DNA of 64,000 bases from Ottowia sp. (GCF_016703145.1 NZ_JADJCO010000003.1:186001-250000); one strand, 5' to 3'. Counted from the stretch's first letter, positions 8,895-18,487 are shown. Numbers and translations: made by a program. Notes: a model not told the origin generated them from the sequence alone.

Positions 8895-10238
8895 TCACTC
8901 GCCCGCGCGCTCGTGCCCGAGCTGCGGCAGGATCGAACCCTGCCCCAGCTTGAGCAGGCCCGCCTCGGCGTACACCGCCAGCTTGCCGCGCGTGTCGGTG
9001 ATGTCGAGGTTGCGCATGGTGAGCTGGCCGATGCGGTCCAGCGGGGAGAAGGGGGCGTTCTCCACCTTTTCCATGGACAGGCGCTCCGGCGCGTAGGTCA
9101 AGTTGGGCGACTCGGTGTCGAGCAGGCTGTAGTCGTTGCCCCGGCGCAGCTCCAGCGTCACCTCGCCGGTGACGGCGCGCGCCACCCAGCGCTGGGCGGT
9201 CTCGCGCAGCATCAGGGCCTGGGGGTCGAACCAGCGGCCTTGGTACAGCAGGCGGCCCAGGCGCAGGCCGTTGATGCGGTACTGCTCGATGGTGTCCTCG
9301 TTGTGGATGCCGGTCACCAGCCGCTCGTAGGCGATGTGCAGCAGCGCCATGCCGGGCGCCTCGTAGATGCCGCGGCTCTTGGCCTCGATGATGCGGTTCT
9401 CGATCTGGTCGCACATGCCCAGGCCGTGGCGGCCGCCGATGCGGTTGGCCTCCAGGAACAGCTCCACCGGGTCGCCGATCTCGCGGCCGTTCAGCGCCAC
9501 CGGCTGACCTTCCTCGAAGCGCACGCGCACTTCCTCGGCCTGCACGTCGACCCCGGGCTTCCAGAAGGCCACGCCCATGATCGGGTTCACGATGCGGATG
9601 CCGCTGGACAGCGATTCCAGGTCCTTCGCCTCGTGGGTCGCGCCCAGCATGTTGGAATCGGTCGAATAGGCCTTTTCAGCGGACATCTTGTAGTCAAAGC
9701 CCGCCTTCTGCATGAATTCGGACATCTCCTTGCGGCCGCCCAGCTCGTCGATGAAGGCCTGGTCCAGCCAGGGCTTGTAGATCTTCAGCGACGGGTTGGC
9801 CAGCAGGCCGTAGCGGTAAAAGCGCTCGATGTCATTGCCCTTGAACGTGCTGCCATCGCCCCAGATGTTGACGTCATCTTCCTTCATCGCGTTGACCAGC
9901 ATGGTGCCGGTCACGGCCCGCCCCAGCGGCGTGGTATTGAAGTAGGTGATGCCGCCGGTGTGGATGTGGAAGGCGCCGCACTGCAGCGCGGCGATGCCCT
10001 CGTGCGCCAACTGGGTGCGGCAATCGACCAGGCGGGCGACCTCGGCGCCGTACTCACGCGCCTTGCGCGGGATGGCCTCGTAGTCCGACTCGTCGGGCTG
10101 GCCCAGGTTGGCGGTGTAGGCGTAGGGCACGGCGCCCTTCTGGCGCATCCAGAGCAGCGCGGCGCTGGTGTCCAGGCCGCCGGAGAAGGCGATGCCGACC
10201 TTCTGGCCGGCGGGCAGGGATTGCAGGATGGTGGACAT
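8895..10238 (-). CDS. argG: Argininosuccinate synthase
   Basis: ATP-dependent ligation of citrulline and aspartate in arginine biosynthesis. The 447-residue length matches the long E. coli-type subfamily. The N-terminal ATP-pyrophosphatase loop is GIAFSGGLDTSAALLWM; GDGSTFKGNDIERFYRYGLL and AYSTDSNMLGATHEAKDLE are further family hallmarks. Start ATG at 10238. It is a single-gene unit with a terminator downstream. Confidence 0.97.
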   Translation of the reverse strand: MSTILQSLPAGQKVGIAFSGGLDTSAALLWMRQKGAVPYAYTANLGQPDESDYEAIPRKAREYGAEVARLVDCRTQLAHEGIAALQCGAFHIHTGGITYFNTTPLGRAVTGTMLVNAMKEDDVNIWGDGSTFKGNDIERFYRYGLLANPSLKIYKPWLDQAFIDELGGRKEMSEFMQKAGFDYKMSAEKAYSTDSNMLGATHEAKDLESLSSGIRIVNPIMGVAFWKPGVDVQAEEVRVRFEEGQPVALNGREIGDPVELFLEANRIGGRHGLGMCDQIENRIIEAKSRGIYEAPGMALLHIAYERLVTGIHNEDTIEQYRINGLRLGRLLYQGRWFDPQALMLRETAQRWVARAVTGEVTLELRRGNDYSLLDTESPNLTYAPERLSMEKVENAPFSPLDRIGQLTMRNLDITDTRGKLAVYAEAGLLKLGQGSILPQLGHERAGE

Positions 10239-10320
10239 GGGTGAAAAAAGCGCTGGCCCGTGGCCGCCAGCGGCGGCCGAGGGCCGGGAAGGGTGGGCAA
10301 AGCGGCTATTGTGACGGCAA

Positions 10321-12015
10321 TCAGCGGCCGGCCGCGATCCAGCGCGCGGCCTTCTCCGCGATCATCAGCGTCGGGCTGTTGGTGTTGCCGCTGGTGATGA
10401 CGGGCATGGCGCCGGCATCGACCACGCGCAGCCCGGCGATGGTGCCGCCCCGGCCGTCGCGCACCTGCAGGCGCGGCGTCAACGCCGCCATGGGGTCGCC
10501 GTCGCGCCCCATCCGGGTGGTGCCAACGGGGTGGAAGATGGTGCTGGCGATGTCGCCGGCCAGGCGCGCCAGGTCCTCGTCGCTCTGGTATTGCGCGCCG
10601 GGCTTGAATTCCTCCGGCGCGAAGGGCGCCATGGCCGGCTGCGCCATGATGCGGCGGGTGACGCGCAGGCTGTCGGCGGCCACCTGGCGGTCCTCGTCGG
10701 TGGCGAGGTAGTTGGGCGCGATGGCCGGCGCGTCCTCGAAGCGCGCGCTCCGGATGTGCACGGTGCCCCGGCTGGTGGGGTTGAGGTTGCACACGCTGGC
10801 GGTGATGGCCGGGAAGCGGTGCAGCGGCTCGCCGAAGGCGTCCAGGCTGAGGGGCTGCACGTGGTACTGGATGTTGGGCCAGATGCGCTCGGGCGACGAG
10901 CGGGTGAAGGCGCCGAGCTGGCTGGGCGCCATGCTCATGGGGCCGGTGCGGCGCAGCAGGTATTCGAGCCCGATCGCCGCCTTGCCCCAGGGCGTGCTGG
11001 CCAACTGGTTGAGCGTGCGCGCGCCGCGCACCTTGTAGACGCTGCGGATCTGCAGGTGGTCCTGCAGGTTGGCGCCGACGCCGGGCAGGTCGGCCACGAC
11101 ATCGATGCCGTGCCGGCGCAGCAGATCGGCCGGCCCGATGCCCGACAGCTGCAGGATCTGCGGCGAGCCGATGCTGCCGGCGCTGAGCACCAGCTCGCCG
11201 CCCGGCGCCAGGCGCGCGGGCACCAGCTCGCCGCCCCTCCACACCTGCGCGCCGGCGCAGCGCGGGCCCGTGGCATCGCGCTCGATCAGCAGGCGCGCGA
11301 CCTGCGACGTGGTCCACAGCTCGAAGTTGGGCCGGCCCAGGCAGGTGGGACGCAGGAAGGCCTTGGCCGCGTTCCAGCGCCAACCGGCCTTCTGGTTGAC
11401 CTCGAAATAGCCCACGCCCTCGTTGTTGCCGCGGTTGAAGTCGTCGCTGGCCGGAACGCCCGCCTGCGCCGCAGCGGCGGCGAAGGCGTCCAGCACGTCC
11501 CAGCGCAGGCGCTGGCGCTCCACGCGCCACTCGCCGCCGTGGCCGTGGTGGCTGGCGATTTCAGATGAAATCGGCCTGTTACCCGCACCGGTGTTTCGTT
11601 GATCGCTATCTAATCGATAGTGATTTTCATGCGCCATGAAGTCGGGCAGGCACTGCGCCCAGCGCCACTCGTCCTCGCCCGTCAGCTCGGCCCACTGGTC
11701 GTAATCGCGCGACTGGCCACGCATGTAGATCATGCCGTTGATGCTGCTGCAGCCACCCAGCACCTTGCCGCGCGGATAACGCAGTTGGCGCCCGTTCAGG
11801 CCGGCGGCCGGCTCGGTCTGGTAGAGCCAGTCGGTGCGGGGATTGCCGATGCAGTACAGGTAGCCGACGGGAATGTGGATCCAGTGGTAGTCGTCCTGGC
11901 GGCCGGCCTCGATCAGCAGCACGCGCTTGCCCGCGTCGCGCGACAGGCGGTTGGCCAGCAGGCAACCGGCGGTGCCGGCGCCGACGACGATGTAGTCGAA
12001 AAGGGAACCGCTCAT
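10321..12015 (-). CDS. GMC-family FAD oxidoreductase (choline/alcohol dehydrogenase-like)
   Basis: Flavoprotein of 564 residues. The FAD-binding GxGxxG lies in FDYIVVGAGTAGCLLANRLS near the N-terminus; PRGKVLGGCSSINGMIYMRG is the GMC signature; the active-site pair is His in IFHPVGTTRMG and Asn in SGNTNSPTLMIAEKAA. The substrate is unknown and no betaine genes are nearby. The start at 12015 is preferred over an upstream frame extension that lacks similarity. Odd feature: nt 11557-11622 is a copy of the dispersed palindrome-ended repeat read in frame between FMAHENH and the conserved HHGHGGEWRVE, where relatives have a short loop. Confidence 0.9.
   Translation of the reverse strand: MSGSLFDYIVVGAGTAGCLLANRLSRDAGKRVLLIEAGRQDDYHWIHIPVGYLYCIGNPRTDWLYQTEPAAGLNGRQLRYPRGKVLGGCSSINGMIYMRGQSRDYDQWAELTGEDEWRWAQCLPDFMAHENHYRLDSDQRNTGAGNRPISSEIASHHGHGGEWRVERQRLRWDVLDAFAAAAAQAGVPASDDFNRGNNEGVGYFEVNQKAGWRWNAAKAFLRPTCLGRPNFELWTTSQVARLLIERDATGPRCAGAQVWRGGELVPARLAPGGELVLSAGSIGSPQILQLSGIGPADLLRRHGIDVVADLPGVGANLQDHLQIRSVYKVRGARTLNQLASTPWGKAAIGLEYLLRRTGPMSMAPSQLGAFTRSSPERIWPNIQYHVQPLSLDAFGEPLHRFPAITASVCNLNPTSRGTVHIRSARFEDAPAIAPNYLATDEDRQVAADSLRVTRRIMAQPAMAPFAPEEFKPGAQYQSDEDLARLAGDIASTIFHPVGTTRMGRDGDPMAALTPRLQVRDGRGGTIAGLRVVDAGAMPVITSGNTNSPTLMIAEKAARWIAAGR
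11557..11622. repeat. Dispersed palindrome-ended repeat, copy 4 (inside GMC gene)
   Basis: Forward copy: GATTTCAGATGAAATCGGCC at the left, GCTATCTAATCGATAG at the right. It is read without a stop by the minus-strand GMC gene, adding roughly 20 residues. Confidence 0.65.
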
Positions 12016-12211
12016 CAGTTGATTGCCTACGTATGCGAAGCCGCGCTGCAAGGATGCGGGAAAAAATGGCCATCTTAGGATGATCTGCACCCGCAAACGT
12101 TGTCATGCCAGCACTCGAGACCAATAGCGGTTGAAGGAATCGCTCAAACATAGCGATGCAGCGATGCATGCAAACGATCCATCGAAAGATACAATTTGAA
12201 TTTATATCTTC
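12016..12211. promoter_or_regulatory. Divergent intergenic region, GMC gene/cas3
   Basis: This 196-bp gap becomes clearly AT-rich toward cas3 (12180-12211, with TACAATTTGAATTTATAT). It must hold the cas3 promoter, but no convincing -35/-10 pair or ribosome binding site could be fixed. The crRNA-like seed found upstream of cse1 has no exact match here. Confidence 0.35.
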
Positions 12212-14926
12212 ATGCGAGTTACACCGAAGTTCTCGTGGGCAATTGCGATGCAAATAGAGAAGTGGAAGGCGTGGGGCAAATTAAATCGTCTACCTGGGGG
12301 GCGCGTTCTCACCCATCCATTGCTGGACCACATGATCGACGTGGCTGCGGTGCTGGAGGCCTTGCTGCTGTTACCAGCCATTCAGCGCGCGCTGAACCAG
12401 GCAGCCGGACGGCCCTTGACCGACGTTGACCGCGCGCGCTTGGCCGCGCTGACCTTTTTGCACGATATCGGAAAGGCCAATGCTGGCTTCCAGGTGCGCT
12501 TCTGGCGCGAGCGCGCCGAGCGGCCTCTCCACTGGCTTGTGTCGGAATGTGGCCATGGTCCGCCAGGTTGGGCGTTGTTCAGTGGCCGCCTGCATGGGGC
12601 GCGTCGCATCCTGGCTGGCTTGCCGATCGAGCGCATGAACAACTGGGGTGAGGCAGTCTTACCCCTCCTGCATGCCAGCATCAGCCACCACGGGCGCCCG
12701 GTTGCCGCGGAGGCGAGCGAAGCAATTTGGCAGCCTGTACTCGATGGTGCGACGCTGGTCTACGACTCGGCCGATGCGGTCGCCGAGATGGGGTATCGCA
12801 TCCAGACGCTTTACCCGCTGGCCTTCACGGACAGCGCGGCTGAACTACCCAACGCGTCGGCGTTCGCGCACCTGTTCGCCGGCCTGGTGCAATTGGCCGA
12901 CTGGCTCGGGTCGGACACACGCCAGGGCTTCTTCCCCTACACCCAACCAGGCGAGGATCGCGCCACCACCGCACCGCAGCGCGCGCGGCATGCCGTGCGT
13001 GCGGTGGGGCTGGATGTCGGTGACGCAGCGGTGCGCCGGACAACGACGGCGTGCGATTTCGCGCAGGCCTTCGGCGTGCCATCGCCGCGCCCGATCCAGG
13101 CTGCGATGGCCGACGACGGTCTGGGTCCCATCGTGGTATTGGAGGCCGAAACCGGCAGCGGCAAGACCGAGGCCGCGCTGTGGCGCTTTCTACATTTGTG
13201 GCGCACCGGTCAGGTTGATGCGTTGTACTTCGCACTACCCACGCGCGTAGCCGCCACGCAGTTGTACGAGCGGGTGCAGGCATTCGTGCAACGCGTGTGG
13301 CCGGCTGATGTCGCACCCGTGGTGGTCCGCGCGCTGCCAGGTTACACCGCCGCCGATGGCCATGGCTATGAGCCACTGCCGGGCTTTCAAGTGCTGTGGC
13401 ATGACGAACCGGGCGACGATGCGGCCGAGCGCCGCTGGGCGGCCGAGTCGCCCAAACGCTATCTTGCTGCCACCATCGCGGTGGGCACGGTAGACCAGGC
13501 CCTGCTGGGCGCCTTGCAGATCAAGCACGCACACCTGCGCCAAGCCATGTTGTCGCGCAGCCTGCTGGTGGTGGATGAGGTGCATGCGTCCGACGCCTAC
13601 ATGACCCGTTTGTCGGAACACCTGCTGCGTGCGCACGTGGCCTGCGGTGGCCAGGCACTACTGCTGTCGGCCACGCTGGGCGCAGTGGCACGCACGCGCT
13701 ATCTGGCCATTGGTGGCCGGCGCGCCGATGGGGTGCCGGTCTTGGCTGCGGCACAGGCAATGCCCTATCCGGCCATTGGCCATCGGGCAAGCGATGGGCC
13801 GACTTTGTTGCCGGTACAGGGCAACCCTCGTCACAAGACCGTGCATTGGCAGGCGCTGGACATCATCGACGAACCCGAGCGTATCGCCGAGCTCGCCGTG
13901 CGGGCTGCTGCGGCCGGCGCCCGCGTGCTGGTGGTGCGCAACACCGTGCCGGCCGCCATCGCTACCTTGCAGGCCGTAGAGGCACTGGCCGATGCGCAAG
14001 GCTTGGATTGCCTGTTCAAGGTGGGCGGCATCAGCACACTGCATCACAGCCGCTTCAGTCGGCAAGACCGGCCCATGCTCGACGCCGAGGTGCAGGCCCA
14101 GATCGGCAAGCACCGCGCTCCGCGTGGTGGCCTCGTCGTCATCGGCACGCAAACGCTGGAGCAAAGCCTGGACATCGATGCCGACCTCCTGATCACCGAC
14201 CTGTGCCCGATGGATGTGCTGCTGCAGCGCCTGGGCCGCTTGCATCGCCATGCACGGCCAAACGCCGAATCGCCGGACGACTGTCGCCCGCTCGGTTTTG
14301 AGGAGGCTCGTGCCTGGGTGCTCACGCCGCCTGCGCATGATTTGGCGCCGCTGCTCCAGCGCCAACGCCATGGCCTGGGTCCGATCCGCATCCAGCGCGA
14401 GCCCATGGCCGGCGTCTATGTGGATCTGCGCGTGCTCGAAGCCACGCGGCGTCTGATCGCGGCCCAGCCCACGCGCCGCATTCCGACGGACAACCGCATG
14501 CTGGTGGAGCAGGCTACGCACCCCGAGGCGTTGGATGCCATCGCACACGAGCTGGGCGCAGCCTGGGTGCGTTTCGGCACCGATTACGAAGGGGCGGTCA
14601 GCGCCCGCAAGGTGTTTGCCACCTATCACGCGCTGCCCTTCGACAAGCCTTTCGACGAAGCGCAATTCGGCGACGACAAAGGCCGCATCGGCAGCCGGCT
14701 GGGCGCGGCCGACCGGCTCGTGGTCTTCGATCCACCGCCGCAAGGCCCCTTCGGCAGGCTGGTGGAGCAACTGGCCATCCGGCACCACCTGCTGCCACAT
14801 GGCCTGGCACCCGACGCCGAGGCGAGGAACGTGCAGCCCCTGCCCGATGCCGCTGGCTTCACGTTCGAACTGGGTGCGGCGCAGTACCGCTACACCCGGC
14901 TCGGGTTGGAGGTCGTGCCAACGTGA
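12212..14926 (+). CDS. cas3: Cas3 helicase-nuclease (type I-E)
   Basis: Recruited by target-bound Cascade to nick and degrade foreign DNA. The protein has 904 residues: an HD nuclease domain with His35 (THPLLDH), His84-Asp85 (TFLHDIGKANAGFQ) and a later HASISHHGRP; then an SF2 helicase with Walker A at about 313-319 (AETGSGKTEA) and a DEVH box at 455 (VVDEVHASD), and motif III (LLLSATLG). ATG 12212 gives the longest product; ATG 12248 (MQIEKWKAWGKL) is equally plausible and neither has a strong ribosome binding site. It is the first gene of the locus, separated from cse1 by 182 bp that contain a crRNA-like element. Confidence 0.95.
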   Translation: MRVTPKFSWAIAMQIEKWKAWGKLNRLPGGRVLTHPLLDHMIDVAAVLEALLLLPAIQRALNQAAGRPLTDVDRARLAALTFLHDIGKANAGFQVRFWRERAERPLHWLVSECGHGPPGWALFSGRLHGARRILAGLPIERMNNWGEAVLPLLHASISHHGRPVAAEASEAIWQPVLDGATLVYDSADAVAEMGYRIQTLYPLAFTDSAAELPNASAFAHLFAGLVQLADWLGSDTRQGFFPYTQPGEDRATTAPQRARHAVRAVGLDVGDAAVRRTTTACDFAQAFGVPSPRPIQAAMADDGLGPIVVLEAETGSGKTEAALWRFLHLWRTGQVDALYFALPTRVAATQLYERVQAFVQRVWPADVAPVVVRALPGYTAADGHGYEPLPGFQVLWHDEPGDDAAERRWAAESPKRYLAATIAVGTVDQALLGALQIKHAHLRQAMLSRSLLVVDEVHASDAYMTRLSEHLLRAHVACGGQALLLSATLGAVARTRYLAIGGRRADGVPVLAAAQAMPYPAIGHRASDGPTLLPVQGNPRHKTVHWQALDIIDEPERIAELAVRAAAAGARVLVVRNTVPAAIATLQAVEALADAQGLDCLFKVGGISTLHHSRFSRQDRPMLDAEVQAQIGKHRAPRGGLVVIGTQTLEQSLDIDADLLITDLCPMDVLLQRLGRLHRHARPNAESPDDCRPLGFEEARAWVLTPPAHDLAPLLQRQRHGLGPIRIQREPMAGVYVDLRVLEATRRLIAAQPTRRIPTDNRMLVEQATHPEALDAIAHELGAAWVRFGTDYEGAVSARKVFATYHALPFDKPFDEAQFGDDKGRIGSRLGAADRLVVFDPPPQGPFGRLVEQLAIRHHLLPHGLAPDAEARNVQPLPDAAGFTFELGAAQYRYTRLGLEVVPT

Positions 14927-14934
14927 AGGCATAT

Positions 14935-15018
14935 CTCTCAATCCCCGCTTGCGCGGGGCAAATATCCGAGTGAATGCCTCTTGTTATCTCGGTCTATCCC
15001 CACTCGCGCGGGGCAGGG
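14935..15018 (-). ncRNA. Candidate crRNA-like regulatory RNA (degenerate repeat pair)
   Basis: Two degenerate copies of the CRISPR repeat lie inverted to the main array. On the minus strand repeat 1 (15018-14990) matches the array repeat at 22 of 29 positions and repeat 2 (14963-14935) at 20 of 29; both keep TGCCCCGCG and GCGGGGAT or GTGGGGAT. They flank a 26-nt spacer-like insert (14989-14964). Its first 11 nt, AGATAACAAGA, recur exactly on the plus strand at 15045-15055, just upstream of cse1, preceded by AAC. A minus-strand TATAAA at 15042-15037 could be the -10 box of its promoter. This is the layout of the crRNA-like autoregulators (CreR/CreA type) known in other CRISPR systems; function here is inferred. 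Confidence 0.6.
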
Positions 15019-15108
15019 AAAGATATCAGAGAAAAATTTATAACAGATAACAAGAAGTTATTTGTAAATATTTGATACAGTTCGGCTCTGCCAAGCCACA
15101 GAACGACC
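15019..15108 (+). promoter_or_regulatory. Upstream region of the Cascade operon with seed-matching target
   Basis: AT-rich 90-bp region in front of cse1. It holds the 11-nt target AGATAACAAGA at 15045-15055 and the small dyad ATAAC-AAGAA-GTTAT at 15047-15061. The cse1 promoter is expected here, but the exact hexamers are ambiguous. Confidence 0.5.
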
Positions 15109-16731
15109 ATGCCATCCACTTCTTTGCCTGCCATGCTGCACTTCAACCTGCTGGACGAGCCGTTGATTCGATGGCGCTGCGTGGCGCACGGTGAGCTGTA
15201 CCGCAGCAGCCTGTCCGAACTGTTGGCTGCCATGGTGGCTAACAAGGTGCGCGATTTCCCCGCCTTGCGCCCGCACCAACGCCATCCGTGGCACGCCTTC
15301 CTCGCGCAGTTGGCCGCCATCGCCTTGCACCGAGCTGGCCAGGACGAGCCCTGGACCGAAGCGTCCGACTGGCGCGCCGCCCTGCTGGCGCTGACGCCGG
15401 ACGACGCCGATGGCGCTGCGTGGTGCCTGGTCGCCCCGCCCGAGCGACCGGCGCTGTTGCAGCCGCCCGTGCCGGGTGAGCGTGTAGACGACTGGAAGAA
15501 CGTGCTGCGCGCGGCCGACGAACTGGACATGCTGATCACGTCCAAGAACCACGACCTCAAGGCCGCCCGCGCCTACCGCGCCGAGCCGGACGACTGGTTG
15601 TTCGCGCTGGTCAGCCTGCAGACGCAGGAGGGGTTCCTGGGCGCCGGCAACTACGGCGTCTCCCGCATGAACGGCGGCTTCGCCAGCCGCCCTGGTGTGG
15701 GCGTGGCGCCGCTGGGCGCCTGGGGCGCACGCTGGATCGCGGACGTGCAGACGCTGCTGGCACAGCGCAACGCCATCGCCGACCAGCAGGGTTACGCCGA
15801 CGACGACGGCCACGCCTTGCTGTGGCTGCTGCCCTGGGCGGGCACCGAGTCGCTGGGCATGGCGTCGCTCGACCCGCTGTACATCGAGATCTGCCGGCGG
15901 GTACGCCTGGCCGCCGACGGTGAGCGGCTGATGGCGCGCGTCACGGGCAGCAAGGCGGCGCGCATCGCCGCCAAGGACCGCAATGGCATTACGGGCGATC
16001 CGTGGACGCCCGTCGATGCGGCCGACGATAAGGCGCTCACGGTCTCGGGCGCGGGCTTCGAATACAAGCTCATGGCCGAGTTGCTCACCGGCGGGCGCTT
16101 CACCCAGGGCGCGGCCTGGCGCCTGGATGGCTGGCCGCGCGACGCCAGCCTGCAGCTCATCGCGCAGGCCGCCGTGCGCGGCCAGGGCAAGACGGAGGGC
16201 TACCACGAGCGGCGCGTTCCCATCTCGCCCAAGCTGCGCAGCCGCCTCGCTGGGCTGCAGCGCGTGGCCGTGGCCGAGATGGCCACGCAACGCATCGCCG
16301 CCATCGCGGCCCTGCGCAAGCTGCTGTGGAGCGCGCTGGTGCTGCTGTTCGCCAATGGCGATGGCGACGAGCGCAACGGCAGCATTAGCGACAAGGCGGG
16401 CCGCTTCGAGCGCCCCTTCGAGCAGGGCGAGGACGCACGCTTCTTCGACGACCTGGCGCTGGAAGCTGAAGCAGAGGATGCAGAACGCCATGCGCTGCGC
16501 ATGCAATGGATGGAAGGGCTGGTGGAGCGCGCCGAACGCGTGCTGACCCAGGCCTTCGAGGCCGGCCCGCGCAGTGCCATGCAGCGCTACAAGGCCCGCG
16601 CTGCGGCGCTGAGCCGCTTCCATGGTGGTTGGCGCAACCCGAAGGACGCCGTGCTGAAGGACCTGGCGCACCACCACGCCCAACAACGCCGCGACGCGGC
16701 GACCGAACCGCAAGGACACCACCATGCCTGA
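15109..16731 (+). CDS. cse1: Cascade large subunit Cse1 (CasA)
   Basis: Type I-E large subunit, which reads the PAM and recruits Cas3. It has 540 residues, slightly longer than the roughly 500 of E. coli CasA. The N-terminus HFNLLDEPLIRWRCVAHGEL is the family start (F-L-x-E-P-W/L-I), and the C-terminal part is a helical bundle ending in a His-rich tail. The ATG at 15109 is used; an ATG at 15133 is possible. It overlaps cse2 by 8 nt, so the two are translationally coupled. Its upstream region carries the seed match described for the crRNA-like element. Confidence 0.93.
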   Translation: MPSTSLPAMLHFNLLDEPLIRWRCVAHGELYRSSLSELLAAMVANKVRDFPALRPHQRHPWHAFLAQLAAIALHRAGQDEPWTEASDWRAALLALTPDDADGAAWCLVAPPERPALLQPPVPGERVDDWKNVLRAADELDMLITSKNHDLKAARAYRAEPDDWLFALVSLQTQEGFLGAGNYGVSRMNGGFASRPGVGVAPLGAWGARWIADVQTLLAQRNAIADQQGYADDDGHALLWLLPWAGTESLGMASLDPLYIEICRRVRLAADGERLMARVTGSKAARIAAKDRNGITGDPWTPVDAADDKALTVSGAGFEYKLMAELLTGGRFTQGAAWRLDGWPRDASLQLIAQAAVRGQGKTEGYHERRVPISPKLRSRLAGLQRVAVAEMATQRIAAIAALRKLLWSALVLLFANGDGDERNGSISDKAGRFERPFEQGEDARFFDDLALEAEAEDAERHALRMQWMEGLVERAERVLTQAFEAGPRSAMQRYKARAAALSRFHGGWRNPKDAVLKDLAHHHAQQRRDAATEPQGHHHA

Positions 16732-17278
16732 GCCCACCGTCGATTCCCCTGCAACGGCCGACGCGACCGACACCGCGCCTGCGCCCGGCAGCCCCCATGG
16801 TGCATTGGCCGCGCATGTGCGCAACGCCGGCCCGGGCGACCGCGCGGCGCTGGCGCGCATGGACCCCGATGCGTTGCGCCCGCACGAGATCGCGGCGCTC
16901 TCGCGTGCGCTGCTGACGGCCGGCTTGCAGCCCGAGACCTGGCGTCCCGAAACCTGGCCGCGCTGGGCGCTCATCGCCCACGGCATGGCGCTGGCGGGGC
17001 ACGACGGCGCCGGCCGGCTCGGCCGGCAACTGGCCCTGGCCGGCGTGGCCGAATCGCGCGTCACAAAGTTGTTGACGGCCCGGGGCGAGGCGTTCCGGCA
17101 ACTGCTGCCGCGCGTGCTGCGGCTGCTGGCTTCCAAGGGCGTGCAGCCCAACTGGTTCGAACTCGGCGAACTCGTGCTCAAGGAAGACAGCCGCGCGCAC
17201 GACGACATCCAGCGTGCCGAGCAACTGCGCATGCGCATCGCCGGCTCCTACTTCTCGGCCATGGCGACCAAGGCTTGA
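16724..17278 (+). CDS. cse2: Cascade small subunit Cse2 (CasB)
   Basis: Small helical Cascade subunit of 184 residues, present as a dimer in the E. coli complex where it stabilises the R-loop. The core runs from GDRAALARMDPDALRPHEIA to LRMRIAGSYFSAM; a Pro/Ala/Thr-rich stretch of about 25 residues precedes it. It starts inside the end of cse1 and is followed after 28 nt by cas7e. Confidence 0.9.
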   Translation: MPEPTVDSPATADATDTAPAPGSPHGALAAHVRNAGPGDRAALARMDPDALRPHEIAALSRALLTAGLQPETWRPETWPRWALIAHGMALAGHDGAGRLGRQLALAGVAESRVTKLLTARGEAFRQLLPRVLRLLASKGVQPNWFELGELVLKEDSRAHDDIQRAEQLRMRIAGSYFSAMATKA

Positions 17279-17306
17279 AGACAACCCAGCATATCCAGGA
17301 GAAACC

Positions 17307-18485
17307 ATGACATTGCCCCGCTTCCTGCAGATCCACACGCTGCACAACTACCCCGCGGCGCTGCTCAACCGCGACGACGCCGGCTTGGCCAAGCGCCTGC
17401 CGTACGGCGACAAGGTGCGCACGCGCATCTCCTCGCAATGCCTCAAGCGCCACTGGCGCGTGGCCGACGATGCCTTCGCGCTGAGCCGGCTGGACGTGCC
17501 GATGGCCGTGCGTTCGCGCGAGACGCCGCGCCTGATCCGCGACAAGCTGGTCGCGGCTGGCGTGGCCGAACCGCTGGCGCAGTTGGCCGTGGAAGGCCTG
17601 CGCGCGGCGGGTCTGGTCGACAAGGCCAAGGACCTCAAGGGCAAGGACGCGCTGGAGACCGGCCAAGCCGTGCTGCTGGGCCATGCCGAGATCGCGTACC
17701 TGGTGCAGCGCTGCGCCGCGCTGGCTGCCGAACACGGCGAAGAGAAGGCGCTCAAGGCAGCGATCGCGGACTTCCTCAAGAAGGAAAAAAAGAACATAGA
17801 AGCCTTGCGCCTCGGAAGCGGTCTGGAGGCCGCGCTGTTCGGCCGCATGGTCACCTCCGACGTGCTGGCCAGCCGCGACGCCTCGGTCTATGTGGCCCAT
17901 GCTTTCACCGTGCACGAAGCTCAGGTGGAGAATGACTACTTCACCGTGGTGGACGATCTTCTCCAGGAAGCGGGCGAGACCGGCTCCGCTGGCATCTTCG
18001 ACACCGAACTGGCCAGCGGCCTGTACTACGGCTACGTGGTTGTCGACGTGCCGCAGCTCGTGGCCAACCTCGAAGGGGTGGCCATCCAGGACTGGAGCAA
18101 GGCCACACCGGAGCAGCGCGCCCTGGCCGGCCGCGTGGTGCAGCACCTGCTGCACTTGGTGGCCACCGTGAGCCCCGGTGCCAAGCGTGGCTCCACGGCG
18201 CCCTTTGCATGGGCCAAGTTCATGCTGGTGGAGGCCGGTGACTGGCAGCCCCGCAGCCTGGCGGGCGCGTTCCAGAATGCGCTGCCGTCCGACCAACCGA
18301 GCTTGCGCAAGGCCGCCGTGCAGCGCCTGGCCGACGAGATCGCGCAGATGGACGCTGCCTATGGCGCGCCGCTGTCGCGCCGTTACCTGGCCGTGGACGA
18401 CGTGCAGGTGCCGGGTGCCGAGCGGCTGCCTTTGATGGCGCTGGCCGAGTGGGCGCAGTCCGCCGTGACGCGCGCGGAGGCCTGA
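17307..18485 (+). CDS. cas7: Cascade backbone subunit Cas7e (CasC/Cse4)
   Basis: Backbone protein that coats the crRNA spacer in six copies in E. coli. It has 392 residues, near the normal length. The start MTLPRFLQIHTLHNYPAALL followed by RISSQCLKRHWR is diagnostic. The ATG at 17307 has the good Shine-Dalgarno AGGAGA 5 nt upstream, so the longer open frame is rejected. It is followed after 2 nt by cas5e. Confidence 0.95.
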   Translation: MTLPRFLQIHTLHNYPAALLNRDDAGLAKRLPYGDKVRTRISSQCLKRHWRVADDAFALSRLDVPMAVRSRETPRLIRDKLVAAGVAEPLAQLAVEGLRAAGLVDKAKDLKGKDALETGQAVLLGHAEIAYLVQRCAALAAEHGEEKALKAAIADFLKKEKKNIEALRLGSGLEAALFGRMVTSDVLASRDASVYVAHAFTVHEAQVENDYFTVVDDLLQEAGETGSAGIFDTELASGLYYGYVVVDVPQLVANLEGVAIQDWSKATPEQRALAGRVVQHLLHLVATVSPGAKRGSTAPFAWAKFMLVEAGDWQPRSLAGAFQNALPSDQPSLRKAAVQRLADEIAQMDAAYGAPLSRRYLAVDDVQVPGAERLPLMALAEWAQSAVTRAEA

Positions 18486-18487
18486 AC

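Noticed and set aside
12100..12170. Possible further copy of the palindrome-ended repeat (AATAGC and ATAGCG motifs)
   Set aside because: Only the short AT core matches; the CAGCCAGCG centre and left end are missing.
12180..12211. Second target of the crRNA-like seed upstream of cas3
   Set aside because: AGATACAA resembles AGATAACAAGA only with a deletion; not a seed match.
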